Below are positions 14,793 through 23,373 of a DNA stretch of 64,000 nt, in pieces. Position 1 is the stretch's first letter. Every line of letters begins with the position of its first letter. Made by a program: the position numbers and the translations under genes. The stretch spans positions 682,001 through 746,000 of the forward strand of contig NZ_FOYN01000002.1 in assembly GCF_900111935.1 (NCBI RefSeq), read 5' to 3'. The DNA comes from Halorubrum sodomense (GTDB lineage: Archaea > Halobacteriota > Halobacteria > Halobacteriales > Haloferacaceae). Under the pieces are notes generated by a model that was not told where the DNA came from, searched no databases, and saw only the letters and a program-made list of their open reading frames with translations.

Positions 14793-16067
14793 ATGGATGT
14801 CAACAGCCATGCCGAGGAGCTCGCCTCCGACCTCGGCGTCGACAAAGAGGAGGTCAAAGCCGACCTACAGAACCTACTGGAGTACAGCGTTCCCATCGAC
14901 GAGGCGAAACAGAGCGTCCGCCGGAAACACGGCGGCGGTGGCGGCGGGTCGTCGCCAGCGCCCGACGCCGTCGACGTCGGCGAGATCACGACCGACAACG
15001 ACGGCGTGACGGTGACGGTCCGCGTGCTCACGCAGGGGACGCGCACGATCCGGTATCAGGGCGACGACCTCACGATCCGCGAGGGCGAGGTCGCGGACGG
15101 GACCGGCGTCATCTCCTACACCGCGTGGCAGGACTTCGGCTTCGAGCCGGGCGACTCGCTCACGATCGGCAACGCCGGCGTCCGCGAGTGGGAGGGCGAG
15201 CCGGAGCTCAACCTCAACGACTCGACCACCGTCGCCATCGCGGACGAGGAAGTCGAGGTGGATCACGAGGTCGGCGGCGACCGCAGCCTCGTCGACATCG
15301 CGGCCGGCGACCGCGGGCGAAACGTGGAGGTCCGGGTGCTGGAGGTCGACGAGAAGACCATCTCCGGGCGCGACGGCGAGACGGACATCTTAGAGGGCGT
15401 CGTCGGCGACGAGACCGCGAAGCTCCCCTTCACCGACTGGCAGCCCCGCTCCGAGATCGAGGCCGGCGCCGACCTCCGGATCGAGGACGTGTACGTCCGG
15501 GAGTTCCGGGGCGTCCCCTCGATCAACCTCACCGAGTTCTCGACCGTGACGCCGCTGCCCGACCCCGTCGAGGTCGCGGAGGACGCCCCGCGCCTCTCGG
15601 TCGCCGACGCGGTCGGCTCCGGCGGGATGTTCGACGTCGAGGTCGTCGGTAACGTCTTGGAGGTCCGGGACGGCTCCGGGCTGATCGAGCGCTGTCCGGA
15701 GTGCGGCCGCGTCGTCCAGAACGGCCAGTGCCGGAGCCACGGGGACGTGGACGGCGAGGACGACCTGCGCGTGAAGGCCATCCTCGACGACGGCACGGAC
15801 ACGGTCACGGTCGTCCTCGACGACGAGCTCACCGCCGAGGTGTACGGCGGCGGCCTCGACGACGCCCTCGACGCCGCGAAGGACGCGATGGACAAGGCGG
15901 TCGTGGCCGACGACATCGCCGACTCGCTCGTGGGCCGCGCCTACCGCGTCCGCGGGAACCTCTCGGTCGACGACTACGGCGCCACCCTCGACGCGGTCGA
16001 GTTCGAGCTCGCGGCCGACGACCCGGCCGCACACGCCCGCGCCGCACTGGCGGAGGTGGGCGAATGA
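14793..16067 (+). CDS. rpa1: Replication protein A large subunit, Rpa1 type
   Basis: A 424-residue single-stranded-DNA-binding protein with several OB folds. After an N-terminal helical region (residues 1-45) and a glycine/serine linker, OB folds occupy about residues 60-150, 165-265 and 280-405. The last contains a zinc motif CPEC-x8-CRSH beginning at about residue 301. The layout rpa, rpap, phosphoesterase, all joined by overlapping start and stop codons, is that of the Haloferax rpa1-rpap1-rpe operon. The protein protects ssDNA in replication and repair. The ATG at 14793 is supported by a TATA-like TCCTTTTGTG about 27 bases before it. Confidence 0.9.
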   Translation: MDVNSHAEELASDLGVDKEEVKADLQNLLEYSVPIDEAKQSVRRKHGGGGGGSSPAPDAVDVGEITTDNDGVTVTVRVLTQGTRTIRYQGDDLTIREGEVADGTGVISYTAWQDFGFEPGDSLTIGNAGVREWEGEPELNLNDSTTVAIADEEVEVDHEVGGDRSLVDIAAGDRGRNVEVRVLEVDEKTISGRDGETDILEGVVGDETAKLPFTDWQPRSEIEAGADLRIEDVYVREFRGVPSINLTEFSTVTPLPDPVEVAEDAPRLSVADAVGSGGMFDVEVVGNVLEVRDGSGLIERCPECGRVVQNGQCRSHGDVDGEDDLRVKAILDDGTDTVTVVLDDELTAEVYGGGLDDALDAAKDAMDKAVVADDIADSLVGRAYRVRGNLSVDDYGATLDAVEFELAADDPAAHARAALAEVGE

Positions 16068-17728
16068 GCGACGACGGGCCGGGCGCCCGAGAGGTCGCCT
16101 ACCGGGTGTTCGCGGCCGAGTTCGACGACGCGTCCCTCTCCTACTCCGAGAGCGACGAGGAGCGCGCGCCGAACTACGTCGTCACCCCGACCGGCGCGCG
16201 GGTGAACCGCCTGTTCACCGCGGGCGTGCTCACGGAGGTCGAGCGCGTGAACGACGAGACGCGCCGCGGCCGCGTCGTCGACCCCTCCGGCGCGTTCGTC
16301 ACCTACGCGGGCCAGTACCAGCCGGAGGCGCAGACCTTCCTGGAGCGCGCCGAGCCGCCGGCGTTCGTCGCGCTCACGGGCAAGGCCCGCACCTTCGAGC
16401 CCGAGGACTCCGACCGGGTGTTCACCTCCGTCCGCCCGGAGAGCCTCAACGAGGTCGACGCCGACACCCGGGACCGCTGGGTGGTCTCCGCGGCCGAGGC
16501 CACGCTCGACCGCCTCGCGGTGTTCGCGACGGCGTTCGACTCCGACCTGCGCGGCGACGACCTCCGCGCGGCGCTGGAGGCGGGCGGCGCCCCCGCCCCG
16601 CTGGCCGCCGGGATCCCGAAGGCGCTCGACCACTACGGCACCACCGCGGCCTACGCCGAGGCGGTCCGCCGGCTCGCGGTCGACGCGCTGGAGATGATCG
16701 CGGGCGACCGCGACGAGGTCCGGCCCCTCGAACTCGCGCCCGACGAGGGAGAGCCGACGACGATCGGCCCGCTCCCGGAGACCGACGTGACGGTCGACGC
16801 GTCGGCGGCGACGGCCGCGGGCGACGCCGCCGACGACGGGAAACCGACCGCCGAGTCGACCCCGCCCGCCGGCGAGGGCGACGCCGAGGCTGCCGATTCC
16901 CAGTCGATCGGCGAATCGGCGTCCGACGACCCCGGCGAGACCTCGACGGCCGAAGCGTCCGAGCCGGCGTCGGCCTCGGCCGCCGAGTCCGAATCGCTCG
17001 GCGACGCCGACGCCACCGCCGAGCCGGCCGACACCGATACATCCGCCGAGCCGGCCGACGCGCCCGACGAGACGACGGCCGGTGAAGCGACCGACTCCGG
17101 CGCGACCGACTCCGGCGCCGCCGACGCGGCGAGCGACGACGGCGGGCTCGGCGACTTCGACGCTGGCGGCGACTCGGAGGCGGCGTTCGACGCCGGCGGG
17201 GACTCGGACGCGGACCTCGATCCGGACGCGGACCTCGATCCGGACGCGGACGCCGACGACATGTACCAGCTCGACGACGAGGAGCGCGAGGAGATCGAGT
17301 CCGAGTTCGGCACCGACTTCGCGACCGGGACCGAGGTCGACGAGCCGGGCGAGGCCGATATCGACGTGCCCGACCCGGAGGGGCTCGCCGAGGGGGCCGA
17401 GGACTCCGCCGCGGCCGCGGACGAGCCGGTCGGATCCGAGAGCGACGAAGCCGCCGCAGCCGAGGAACCCGCGACCGACGACGCGGAGCCGGGCGCCGGC
17501 GGGGACGCGGACGAGGCCGGCGACGCCGACGACGTGGACCTCGAGGCCGCGGCGGTCGCGGCGATGGACGACCTCGACGACGGCGACGGTGCGCCCCGTG
17601 AGGCGGTCGTCGAGCGCGTCGCCGACGAGCACGGCGTCGAGCCCGGCGCGGTCGAGGACGCCGTCCAGGACGCGCTGATGAGCGGCCAGTGTTACGAGCC
17701 GGGCGACGGGCTGCTCAAGCCGATCTGA
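16064..17728 (+). CDS. rpap1: RPA-associated protein Rpap1 with long acidic insert
   Basis: A 554-residue partner of Rpa1. The first 230 residues form the conserved RPA-associated domain with an OB-like core (NYVVTPTGARVNRLFTAGVL, FVTYAGQYQPEAQTFLE, FVALTGKAR). Residues about 240-485 are an extremely acidic Ala/Ser/Asp/Glu region with short repeats (DADLDPDADLDPDAD, GDSEAAFDAGGDSD), probably disordered. The last 60 residues (APREAVVERVADEHGVEPG... CYEPGDGLLKPI) look like a winged helix as in RPA32 or the MCM tail. The start overlaps the rpa1 stop (ATGA) and its stop overlaps the next start (TGATG). Confidence 0.88.
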   Translation: MSDDGPGAREVAYRVFAAEFDDASLSYSESDEERAPNYVVTPTGARVNRLFTAGVLTEVERVNDETRRGRVVDPSGAFVTYAGQYQPEAQTFLERAEPPAFVALTGKARTFEPEDSDRVFTSVRPESLNEVDADTRDRWVVSAAEATLDRLAVFATAFDSDLRGDDLRAALEAGGAPAPLAAGIPKALDHYGTTAAYAEAVRRLAVDALEMIAGDRDEVRPLELAPDEGEPTTIGPLPETDVTVDASAATAAGDAADDGKPTAESTPPAGEGDAEAADSQSIGESASDDPGETSTAEASEPASASAAESESLGDADATAEPADTDTSAEPADAPDETTAGEATDSGATDSGAADAASDDGGLGDFDAGGDSEAAFDAGGDSDADLDPDADLDPDADADDMYQLDDEEREEIESEFGTDFATGTEVDEPGEADIDVPDPEGLAEGAEDSAAAADEPVGSESDEAAAAEEPATDDAEPGAGGDADEAGDADDVDLEAAAVAAMDDLDDGDGAPREAVVERVADEHGVEPGAVEDAVQDALMSGQCYEPGDGLLKPI

Positions 17729-18531
17729 TGGGCGACGCGCCAGCGGTCGAGCCGGTCGTCGGCCAGCCCGCGGCCCTGGCCGACCTCGGCGCGGAGCGCG
17801 CGCTGCTCGTCGCCGACGTCCACGCCGGCATCGAGGTCGGCCTGCGCTACGAGCGCGGCGTCGAACTGGACTCCCGCGCCGACGAGCGGCGCGAGCGCCT
17901 CGTCGACCTGATCGTCGAGACCGACGCCGACCGGCTCGTCGTCCTCGGCGACCTCGCGCACCGGATCGGGGCGCCCGACGGCGACGAGCGCCAGGAGCTG
18001 GCAACGCTGATATCCGCCGTTACCGACCGCGTCCCGATGACGCTCGTCGAGGGGAACCACGACGCGGGGGTCGCGGCGGCGTTCGCGGACGACCTCGACG
18101 CCATCGGTCCCGAGGGGGGAATGCTCGGCGAGGTCGGAGGCCCGATGTCCGGCGTCGCCGTCTGTCACGGCCACACCTGGCCCGATCCCGCGCTCCTCGA
18201 CGCCGACGTGGTCTGTACCGGCCACGAGCACCCCCAGGTCCGGCTGGAGGACGCGGTCGGCGGCTCGCGCGTCGAGCGCGCGTGGCTCCGCGGGGAACTC
18301 GACCCCGCGGCGTTCACCGAGGCGGGCGAGGGGGCCGACCCCGGCGAGGACGCCCGCGACGCCGCTCCGCCCGAGCTCGTCGTCTTCCCCGCGTTCAACG
18401 AGCGATCGGGCGGGACGTGGGTGAACGTCGAGGGGCAGTCGTTCCTCGCGCCGTACCTCCCGGCGGCGCTGCCGACCGCGGACGCGTACCTGCTCGACGG
18501 GACCCGACTCGGCGACTACCGACGGGTCTGA
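17728..18531 (+). CDS. rpe: RPA-associated metallophosphoesterase (Rpe)
   Basis: A 267-residue calcineurin-like phosphoesterase. Metal ligands are visible in order: VADVHAG, VLGDLAHRIG, VEGNHDAG, CHGHTWP and TGHEHPQV. Family members are manganese-dependent nucleases or phosphodiesterases; the link with Rpa1 and Rpap1 suggests work on DNA ends or single-strand intermediates. An acidic insert (EAGEGADPGEDARDAAPP) precedes the last strand. The ATG at 17728 uses the A of the preceding TGA, so translation is coupled. Confidence 0.9.
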   Translation: MGDAPAVEPVVGQPAALADLGAERALLVADVHAGIEVGLRYERGVELDSRADERRERLVDLIVETDADRLVVLGDLAHRIGAPDGDERQELATLISAVTDRVPMTLVEGNHDAGVAAAFADDLDAIGPEGGMLGEVGGPMSGVAVCHGHTWPDPALLDADVVCTGHEHPQVRLEDAVGGSRVERAWLRGELDPAAFTEAGEGADPGEDARDAAPPELVVFPAFNERSGGTWVNVEGQSFLAPYLPAALPTADAYLLDGTRLGDYRRV

Positions 18532-18627
18532 GCGCCGCGGGCCGGCCCCCTCGGCGCGCCGTCGCGGGCGAGGGCCGTTTTCCACGCGAGCGGGAGCGTT
18601 TTGCCTCGCGACGCGCGATCCGTTTCC

Positions 18628-19206
18628 ATGGTCACCGACCGCTCCCCGAGCGAGATCGACGAGCCGGGATGGCACTGGCTCCGCGTCAAACACGTCACCG
18701 GATTCCCGCGACAGGCCCGCGACGGCTACTTCCCGAAACACGGCGTGACGCGGCCGGCGGCGACGACCGAGGCGAATCTACCGGAGATCGACCGAGAGCG
18801 AGAGGGATCGCTCCCGGCCGACCCCGAGACCGTCCGCGACGTCGACCGGCTCGCGCTGGAGACGACGTACCTGAGCGGGAAGTGGCTCGTCGAGCGCCCC
18901 GCCGAGACGGTCGACGGGCTCTGGGAAGCGGTCGTCGACGACGTCGAAGCCGGGCGGTTCTGGGACGCGAAGGTCACGACCCGCGCCGGCCGCGAGGCGT
19001 TCGGCGAGACGGCCCACGCCGTGCTGGTGTTCACGCCGAACTACTTCCACCGGGCGGACGTCGACCGGGTGCGACGCCGACTCGGAGAGGTTCACGGGGC
19101 GACCGAGGAGATCCGGTACCGACCCGACGTGTACACGCTCGACGGGGTCCACGAGGAGCGGCTCGGCCCGCTCGGTGACTCCGGCGCGGCGCGGTTCCGG
19201 GCCTGA
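18628..19206 (+). CDS. DUF1917/Bles03-like protein
   Basis: A 192-residue soluble protein. The region LSGKWLVERPAETVDGLWEAV, here noted as LSGKWLVERPAE then VDGLWEAVVDD, followed by GRFWDAKVTT, matches my memory of the DUF1917/BLES03 family (GKW..., W..., AKV), sometimes annotated as a putative phosphothreonine-lyase-like domain. No catalytic function is proven for it. I prefer the ATG at 18628: a TATA-like GCGTTTTGCC lies about 27 bases before it, overlapping the alternative TTG at 18601. The gene follows the rpa operon on the same strand after a 96-base gap. Confidence 0.65.
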   Translation: MVTDRSPSEIDEPGWHWLRVKHVTGFPRQARDGYFPKHGVTRPAATTEANLPEIDREREGSLPADPETVRDVDRLALETTYLSGKWLVERPAETVDGLWEAVVDDVEAGRFWDAKVTTRAGREAFGETAHAVLVFTPNYFHRADVDRVRRRLGEVHGATEEIRYRPDVYTLDGVHEERLGPLGDSGAARFRA

Positions 19207-19232
19207 ATCCCGAGCCGCAGGGAGCGGTCGGA

Positions 19233-19718
19233 CTACTCGACCGGGCGGAACCGGAAGCCGTCCCACGCCTGGCTCTCCGGCTCGCGGATGCCGGCGCCCG
19301 GTTCGCGCAGTTCGTCGGCGTAGACGGGCTCGACGCGGTCGCCGATCTCGACGTCGAACTGCTCGCCGCCGTCGCCCTCGTCTCCGTCGCTTCCACGACC
19401 TGCCTCGCCGCGCTCGGCGATCTGCCCGAGCGCGCGGACCGGCGGGCCGTCGTACTCGTCACCCATCTCGAACTCGACGATGGCGAGGGTGTTCGGCTCG
19501 CGGACGCCCGGCGGCGTCGCGGTCGAGGTCGTCCACGTGACGACGCGCCCCTCGTACTCGCGGAGGTCGACGGTCCCGACGCGCTCGGCGCCGTTCGGGC
19601 TCACGGTGTGTGGCGGGTAGGTGACCGTCCCGTCCGCGTACTCCGCCGCCTCGAAGGTCGGCTCCGCGCTGTCCCCCTCGGTCGTGCCGTCGCTTTCGGC
19701 CGCGTCGTTGTCGCTCAT
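19233..19718 (-). CDS. DUF35 OB-fold protein, thiolase partner
   Basis: A 161-residue DUF35 protein. The OB-like core reads VGTVDLREYEGRVVTWTTSTATPPGVREP and onward (kept in parts: EGRVVTWTTS, NTLAIVEFEMGD, VRALGQI, IGDRVEPVY). An N-terminal acidic stretch replaces the rubredoxin-like zinc finger of many family members: no cysteines are present. The ATG overlaps the stop codon of the thiolase gene (ATGA). In archaea, DUF35 proteins bridge a thiolase to HMG-CoA synthase or deliver CoA thioesters, so the pair should form a complex. Confidence 0.85.
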   Translation of the reverse strand: MSDNDAAESDGTTEGDSAEPTFEAAEYADGTVTYPPHTVSPNGAERVGTVDLREYEGRVVTWTTSTATPPGVREPNTLAIVEFEMGDEYDGPPVRALGQIAERGEAGRGSDGDEGDGGEQFDVEIGDRVEPVYADELREPGAGIREPESQAWDGFRFRPVE

Positions 19719-20875
19719 TGGCTGCCCTCCAGAACGGTGGTGGTCACGCAGTTCCCGAACCCGCCGACGTTACAGGCGAGCCCCGTGTCGGCCTCCACCT
19801 GTCGCGGGCCGGCGTTCCCGGTGACCTGCTGGTAAATCTCGTACACCTGTGCGACGCCGCTGGCCCCGAGCGGGTGGCCCTTCGACTTGAGCCCGCCCGA
19901 GGTGTTGATCGGGAGCTCGCCGTCGCGGTCGGTGACGCCCTCCTCGACCGCCTTCCACCCCTCGCCCTTCTCGAAGAAGCCGAGGTCCTCGCTCTGGAGG
20001 AACTCGAGGATGGTGAACATGTCGTGGAGCTCGGCCACGTCGACGTCGTCCGGGGAGATCCCGGCCGTCTCGTAGGCGATCTCCGAGGAGTCGACGACGC
20101 CGCCCATCGTCGTCGGATCGGCGCGTTCGTGGACGACGTGCGTGTCAGTCGCGCCGCCGATCCCGCTGATTACGGCGTAGTTGCCGCCGGGGGCGTACTC
20201 CTCGGCAACGGACTCTGGGCAGAACACGAGCGCCGCGGAGCCGTCCGTGATCGGGCAGAAGTCGTACAGCCGGAGGGGGTCCGCGACGACCGGCGAGTCG
20301 AGGACCGTGTCGAGGTCCACCTCTTTCTGAAACTGCGCGTGGGGGTTGTCCACGCCGTTCCGGTGGTTCTTCACCGCGACCTTCCCGAGGCTCTCGCGGG
20401 GCGCGTCGTACTCGTCGAGGTACAGCCGCGCGGTGAGCCCCGCGAACGAGGGGAGTGTGACGCCGTGTTTGTACTCGGCCGGGTGCGTGAGCGACGCGAT
20501 CACGTCGGTCGCCTCCGACGTCGTCCGGTGGGTCATCTTCTCGCCGCCGACGAGCATGGTGAGGTCGCTCGCGCCCGAGGCGACCGACTGCCACGCGGCG
20601 TACACGCCCGCGCCCCCGGACGAGGAGGTCTGGTCGATCCGCGCGGTGTAGGCCGGCTGGGCCGCCAGGTCGTGGGCGAGGGCGTTCGGGACGCCGGTCT
20701 GGCCCTCGAACTCGCCGCTGGCCATGTTCGAGACGTACAGGTGCTCGAGGTCGTCGCCGTCGACGCCGGCGTCGTCGAGCGCGGCCGCGCCCGCCTCCGC
20801 CAGCAGCTCGCGCACCCAGGCGTCGCGCTGCCCGAACCGGGTCATCGACGCGCCGACGATCGCTACGCGTTCCAT
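19715..20875 (-). CDS. SCP2-type thiolase family protein with serine at the nucleophile position
   Basis: A 386-residue thiolase of the archaeal/SCP2-like group. The second-half catalytic motifs are intact: ELHDMFTI, NTSGGLKSKGHPLGASG (catalytic histidine) and ACNVGGFGN (proton-relay cysteine). At the first motif, where CASGG would hold the acyl-accepting cysteine, the sequence is QTSSSGGAG (about residues 84-92), so that cysteine appears to be serine. Classical acyl-enzyme chemistry is therefore doubtful. As I recall, the same variant occurs in other haloarchaeal members. A TATA-like GTTTTAGGC lies about 27 bases before the ATG. The DUF35 partner overlaps its end. Confidence 0.88.
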   Translation of the reverse strand: MERVAIVGASMTRFGQRDAWVRELLAEAGAAALDDAGVDGDDLEHLYVSNMASGEFEGQTGVPNALAHDLAAQPAYTARIDQTSSSGGAGVYAAWQSVASGASDLTMLVGGEKMTHRTTSEATDVIASLTHPAEYKHGVTLPSFAGLTARLYLDEYDAPRESLGKVAVKNHRNGVDNPHAQFQKEVDLDTVLDSPVVADPLRLYDFCPITDGSAALVFCPESVAEEYAPGGNYAVISGIGGATDTHVVHERADPTTMGGVVDSSEIAYETAGISPDDVDVAELHDMFTILEFLQSEDLGFFEKGEGWKAVEEGVTDRDGELPINTSGGLKSKGHPLGASGVAQVYEIYQQVTGNAGPRQVEADTGLACNVGGFGNCVTTTVLEGSQ

Positions 20876-20946
20876 ACGCCCGGGTCGACCGCGGTCGCCT
20901 AAAACGTACCTCTCCGCGGTCGGCCGGGACGGCCCCTCGTCCCGGT

Positions 20947-21711
20947 TCAGTCGGCCGCGGTCGGGGCGTCGTCGCCGGTCGCGACGGGAGCCTCGCCGCC
21001 CACTGCGGGACCGTCGCCTTTGGCCGCCGCCCGCGAGTCCGTCACGTCTATGAACGCCTGCCGCCGGGCGTAGAAGAAGTAGACGTACGGCACCTTCGCC
21101 AACACGTCGAGGAAGGCGTACGTCAGCGCGGCGCCCACCGCCCCGGTGAACCCGATACCCGCCGGGCCCATCAGCCAGACGAACGGGTAGGCGAGCCACA
21201 GCAGCCCGACGTGGTTCTTCAGTAGGCTGAACAGCCCCCGTTGCATCGGGTCGTCGGGGATACCTCCCGGGAAGATCACGTACAGGTACGCGAACAGCGA
21301 GACGTGGAACAGCGCGGAGACGCCGAACAACGCCCACTTGAGCGTCCCGCCGCTCACGACCGCGGCGGCACCGAACACGATCATCAGCGCGTCCGCGATC
21401 ATCACGCCGGCGATGGCGCGACGCGACGCGCCGGCGGTGTACCCGATGAATCCGACCAGGAGCGGCGTGGTGACGACCCAGTCGACGTAGCGAAGGCCGA
21501 CGAGTTCGGCCCCGTTGACCGTGACCGTCCCGATCCCGAGCGCCATCCCGACGTAACTGAGTCCGGCGAACCCGGGGATAACGGCCAGCGCGGCCAGCCG
21601 CGTGCGCGCCCTCGACCCCTCCAGCTTCGCGTACAGCGCCGCGGTGATCCCGACTCCGATGAGGAAGGCGACCGCCGCCAGCCAGTACGCACTGGTGACG
21701 GCACCGGTCAT
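20947..21711 (-). CDS. sopI: Sensory rhodopsin I
   Basis: A 254-residue seven-helix photoreceptor. It matches sensory rhodopsin I far better than pump rhodopsins: [33 protein letters not shown] with Arg74 and Asp77, [15 protein letters not shown] with His167, and [13 protein letters not shown] with retinal lysine Lys206. The cytoplasmic proton donor of bacteriorhodopsin is replaced by a non-acidic residue, as expected for a sensor. With its transducer HtrI it gives attraction to orange light and repulsion from near-UV. The ATG overlaps the htrI stop (ATGA), as in Halobacterium. The C-terminal 30 residues are an acidic, alanine-rich tail. Confidence 0.96.
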   Translation of the reverse strand: MTGAVTSAYWLAAVAFLIGVGITAALYAKLEGSRARTRLAALAVIPGFAGLSYVGMALGIGTVTVNGAELVGLRYVDWVVTTPLLVGFIGYTAGASRRAIAGVMIADALMIVFGAAAVVSGGTLKWALFGVSALFHVSLFAYLYVIFPGGIPDDPMQRGLFSLLKNHVGLLWLAYPFVWLMGPAGIGFTGAVGAALTYAFLDVLAKVPYVYFFYARRQAFIDVTDSRAAAKGDGPAVGGEAPVATGDDAPTAAD

Positions 21712-23255
21712 CGCGCACCCCCGTCGGTCGTCGCCCGCGAGTGCGCCGTCCCGGACTCGGCGGCCGGGCCGCCTGAGGCGGCCTCGCCCTCCTCGACGGT
21801 GAACGCGGCGACCCGGTCTTGAAGCGTCGTCACGGCGTCGGTCTGGAACGCCCGCAGCGAGTCGGACACGTCCTCGACGACCGACTGTCCCTCCTGGATC
21901 TCCGTCGCGGCCTGTTCCGCCGTCTCCGCGGTCTCCGTGCTGATATCCGTGATATCGTCGACGGAGTCGGCGGTGTCCTGTACCGTGTCCGCCTGGTCCG
22001 CGGTCGTCCGGCGGATCTCGGTGAGCGACCCGCTGATCTCGTCGACGGAGTCGGCGATCGACTCGATGTCGGAGAGCGTCGACTCCACGGTGTCGGTCCC
22101 GGTCTGGACGCGCTCCTGCGTCGAGCGGATCGACACCGTCACCTCCTCGGTCTGGTCCGCGATGTCGTCTATCATCTGGTCGATCTCGTTCGCGCGGGAC
22201 TGCGTCTCCTCGGCGAGCCCCTTCACCTCCTCTGCGACCACGCTGAACCCGTCGCCGGAGCCGTCCGCCCGGGCCGCCTCGATCGAGGCGTTCAGCGCGA
22301 GCATGTTGGTCTGTTCCGCGATCTCGCCGATGATGTCGACGATCTCGGTGATCTCTTCCATTCCGTCTTGGAGCTGCTCGACGCGGTCGACGGCGCGTTC
22401 AGCCTCCGACTCGACCTCGGCCATCTCGTCTAGGGCGCTCTGCGAGGAGCTGCGGGCGTCGTCGCTGGTCGCCGCCACCGCCTCGCTCCGGTCCGAGAGG
22501 TCGTCGACGGTCGCCGCGATCTCCTCGGCGGACGCGCTGATGTTCTCGACGTCGGCGGCGATCGACTCCAGCTCCGCGCGCTGGTCGCTCGCCTGCCCGC
22601 GAATCGTCGTGGCGCTCTCCGTTGCGTCCGCGACGCGCCGCTCGACCTCGCCGCTCATCTCCGCCATCTCGCCCGCGTCCGCCTCGATCCGGTCGGCCAT
22701 CTCCCGCACCGTCTCGACCGTCCTCTGGAGGTCGTCCATCATCCGGTTGAACGATTCCCCGACGGTCGCGAGGCTCTCGTCGCTCTCGTCGACGTCGACG
22801 CGGCGCGTGAGGTCGCCGGTCGCGGCCTCCTCCATCACCTCGGCGTACCGCTCCGCGGTCCGCCGGTACCGGTCCGCCATCTCCGTCGCTTCGGCCCGCG
22901 CGTCCTCCAGCTCGTCTTGCGTCCGTTCCATCTCCGCCAGTCGGTCCTTCAGCGAGACCCGCATCTCCTCGATCGACCCGGCCAGCTCACCGAACTCGTC
23001 GGTCCGGGTGGACCGGACCTCGCGGTCGATGTCGCCGTCGGCGACGCGCCGCGTCTGCGCGCCGATCTCTGTGACGCTGGCGATCGTCTCGGCCGCGTTG
23101 ATCGACCCCAACGTCAGCAGTCCGGCGACGGCCGCGACGACCGTCGCGTTCGCGTCGTCGGTGACCACCCCGACGGCGACGATGAACGCCCCCGTCGCGA
23201 CGTACCCGACGCCCAGTTTCGCCCCGTAGCTGTCTTTCACCGCTGCGATCGGCAT
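21708..23255 (-). CDS. htrI: Sensory rhodopsin I transducer HtrI
   Basis: A 515-residue phototaxis transducer. Two transmembrane helices lie at about residues 12-28 and 34-52, followed by the conserved [14 protein letters not shown], two HAMP-like regions ([21 protein letters not shown]) and a long coiled coil. The signalling tip that contacts CheW/CheA is present: [20 protein letters not shown], then [15 protein letters not shown]. There is no large extracellular domain, so it serves as a light-signal relay rather than a chemoreceptor. The start at 23255 gives [15 protein letters not shown], which aligns with the Halobacterium HtrI N terminus; longer in-frame extensions do not. A TATA-like GTTTAAC lies about 28 bases upstream. 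Confidence 0.95.
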   Translation of the reverse strand: MPIAAVKDSYGAKLGVGYVATGAFIVAVGVVTDDANATVVAAVAGLLTLGSINAAETIASVTEIGAQTRRVADGDIDREVRSTRTDEFGELAGSIEEMRVSLKDRLAEMERTQDELEDARAEATEMADRYRRTAERYAEVMEEAATGDLTRRVDVDESDESLATVGESFNRMMDDLQRTVETVREMADRIEADAGEMAEMSGEVERRVADATESATTIRGQASDQRAELESIAADVENISASAEEIAATVDDLSDRSEAVAATSDDARSSSQSALDEMAEVESEAERAVDRVEQLQDGMEEITEIVDIIGEIAEQTNMLALNASIEAARADGSGDGFSVVAEEVKGLAEETQSRANEIDQMIDDIADQTEEVTVSIRSTQERVQTGTDTVESTLSDIESIADSVDEISGSLTEIRRTTADQADTVQDTADSVDDITDISTETAETAEQAATEIQEGQSVVEDVSDSLRAFQTDAVTTLQDRVAAFTVEEGEAASGGPAAESGTAHSRATTDGGAR

Positions 23256-23373
23256 GTGACCGATCAGGGAAACCAACGTGTTAAACCGACGCCTCTCCAT
23301 ATCAATCGTGATATTCAGGCGCGTTGCCGGTCCCAAATTCTGGGCACTTTCCGCCGAAGCCCCGATCGTCTCG

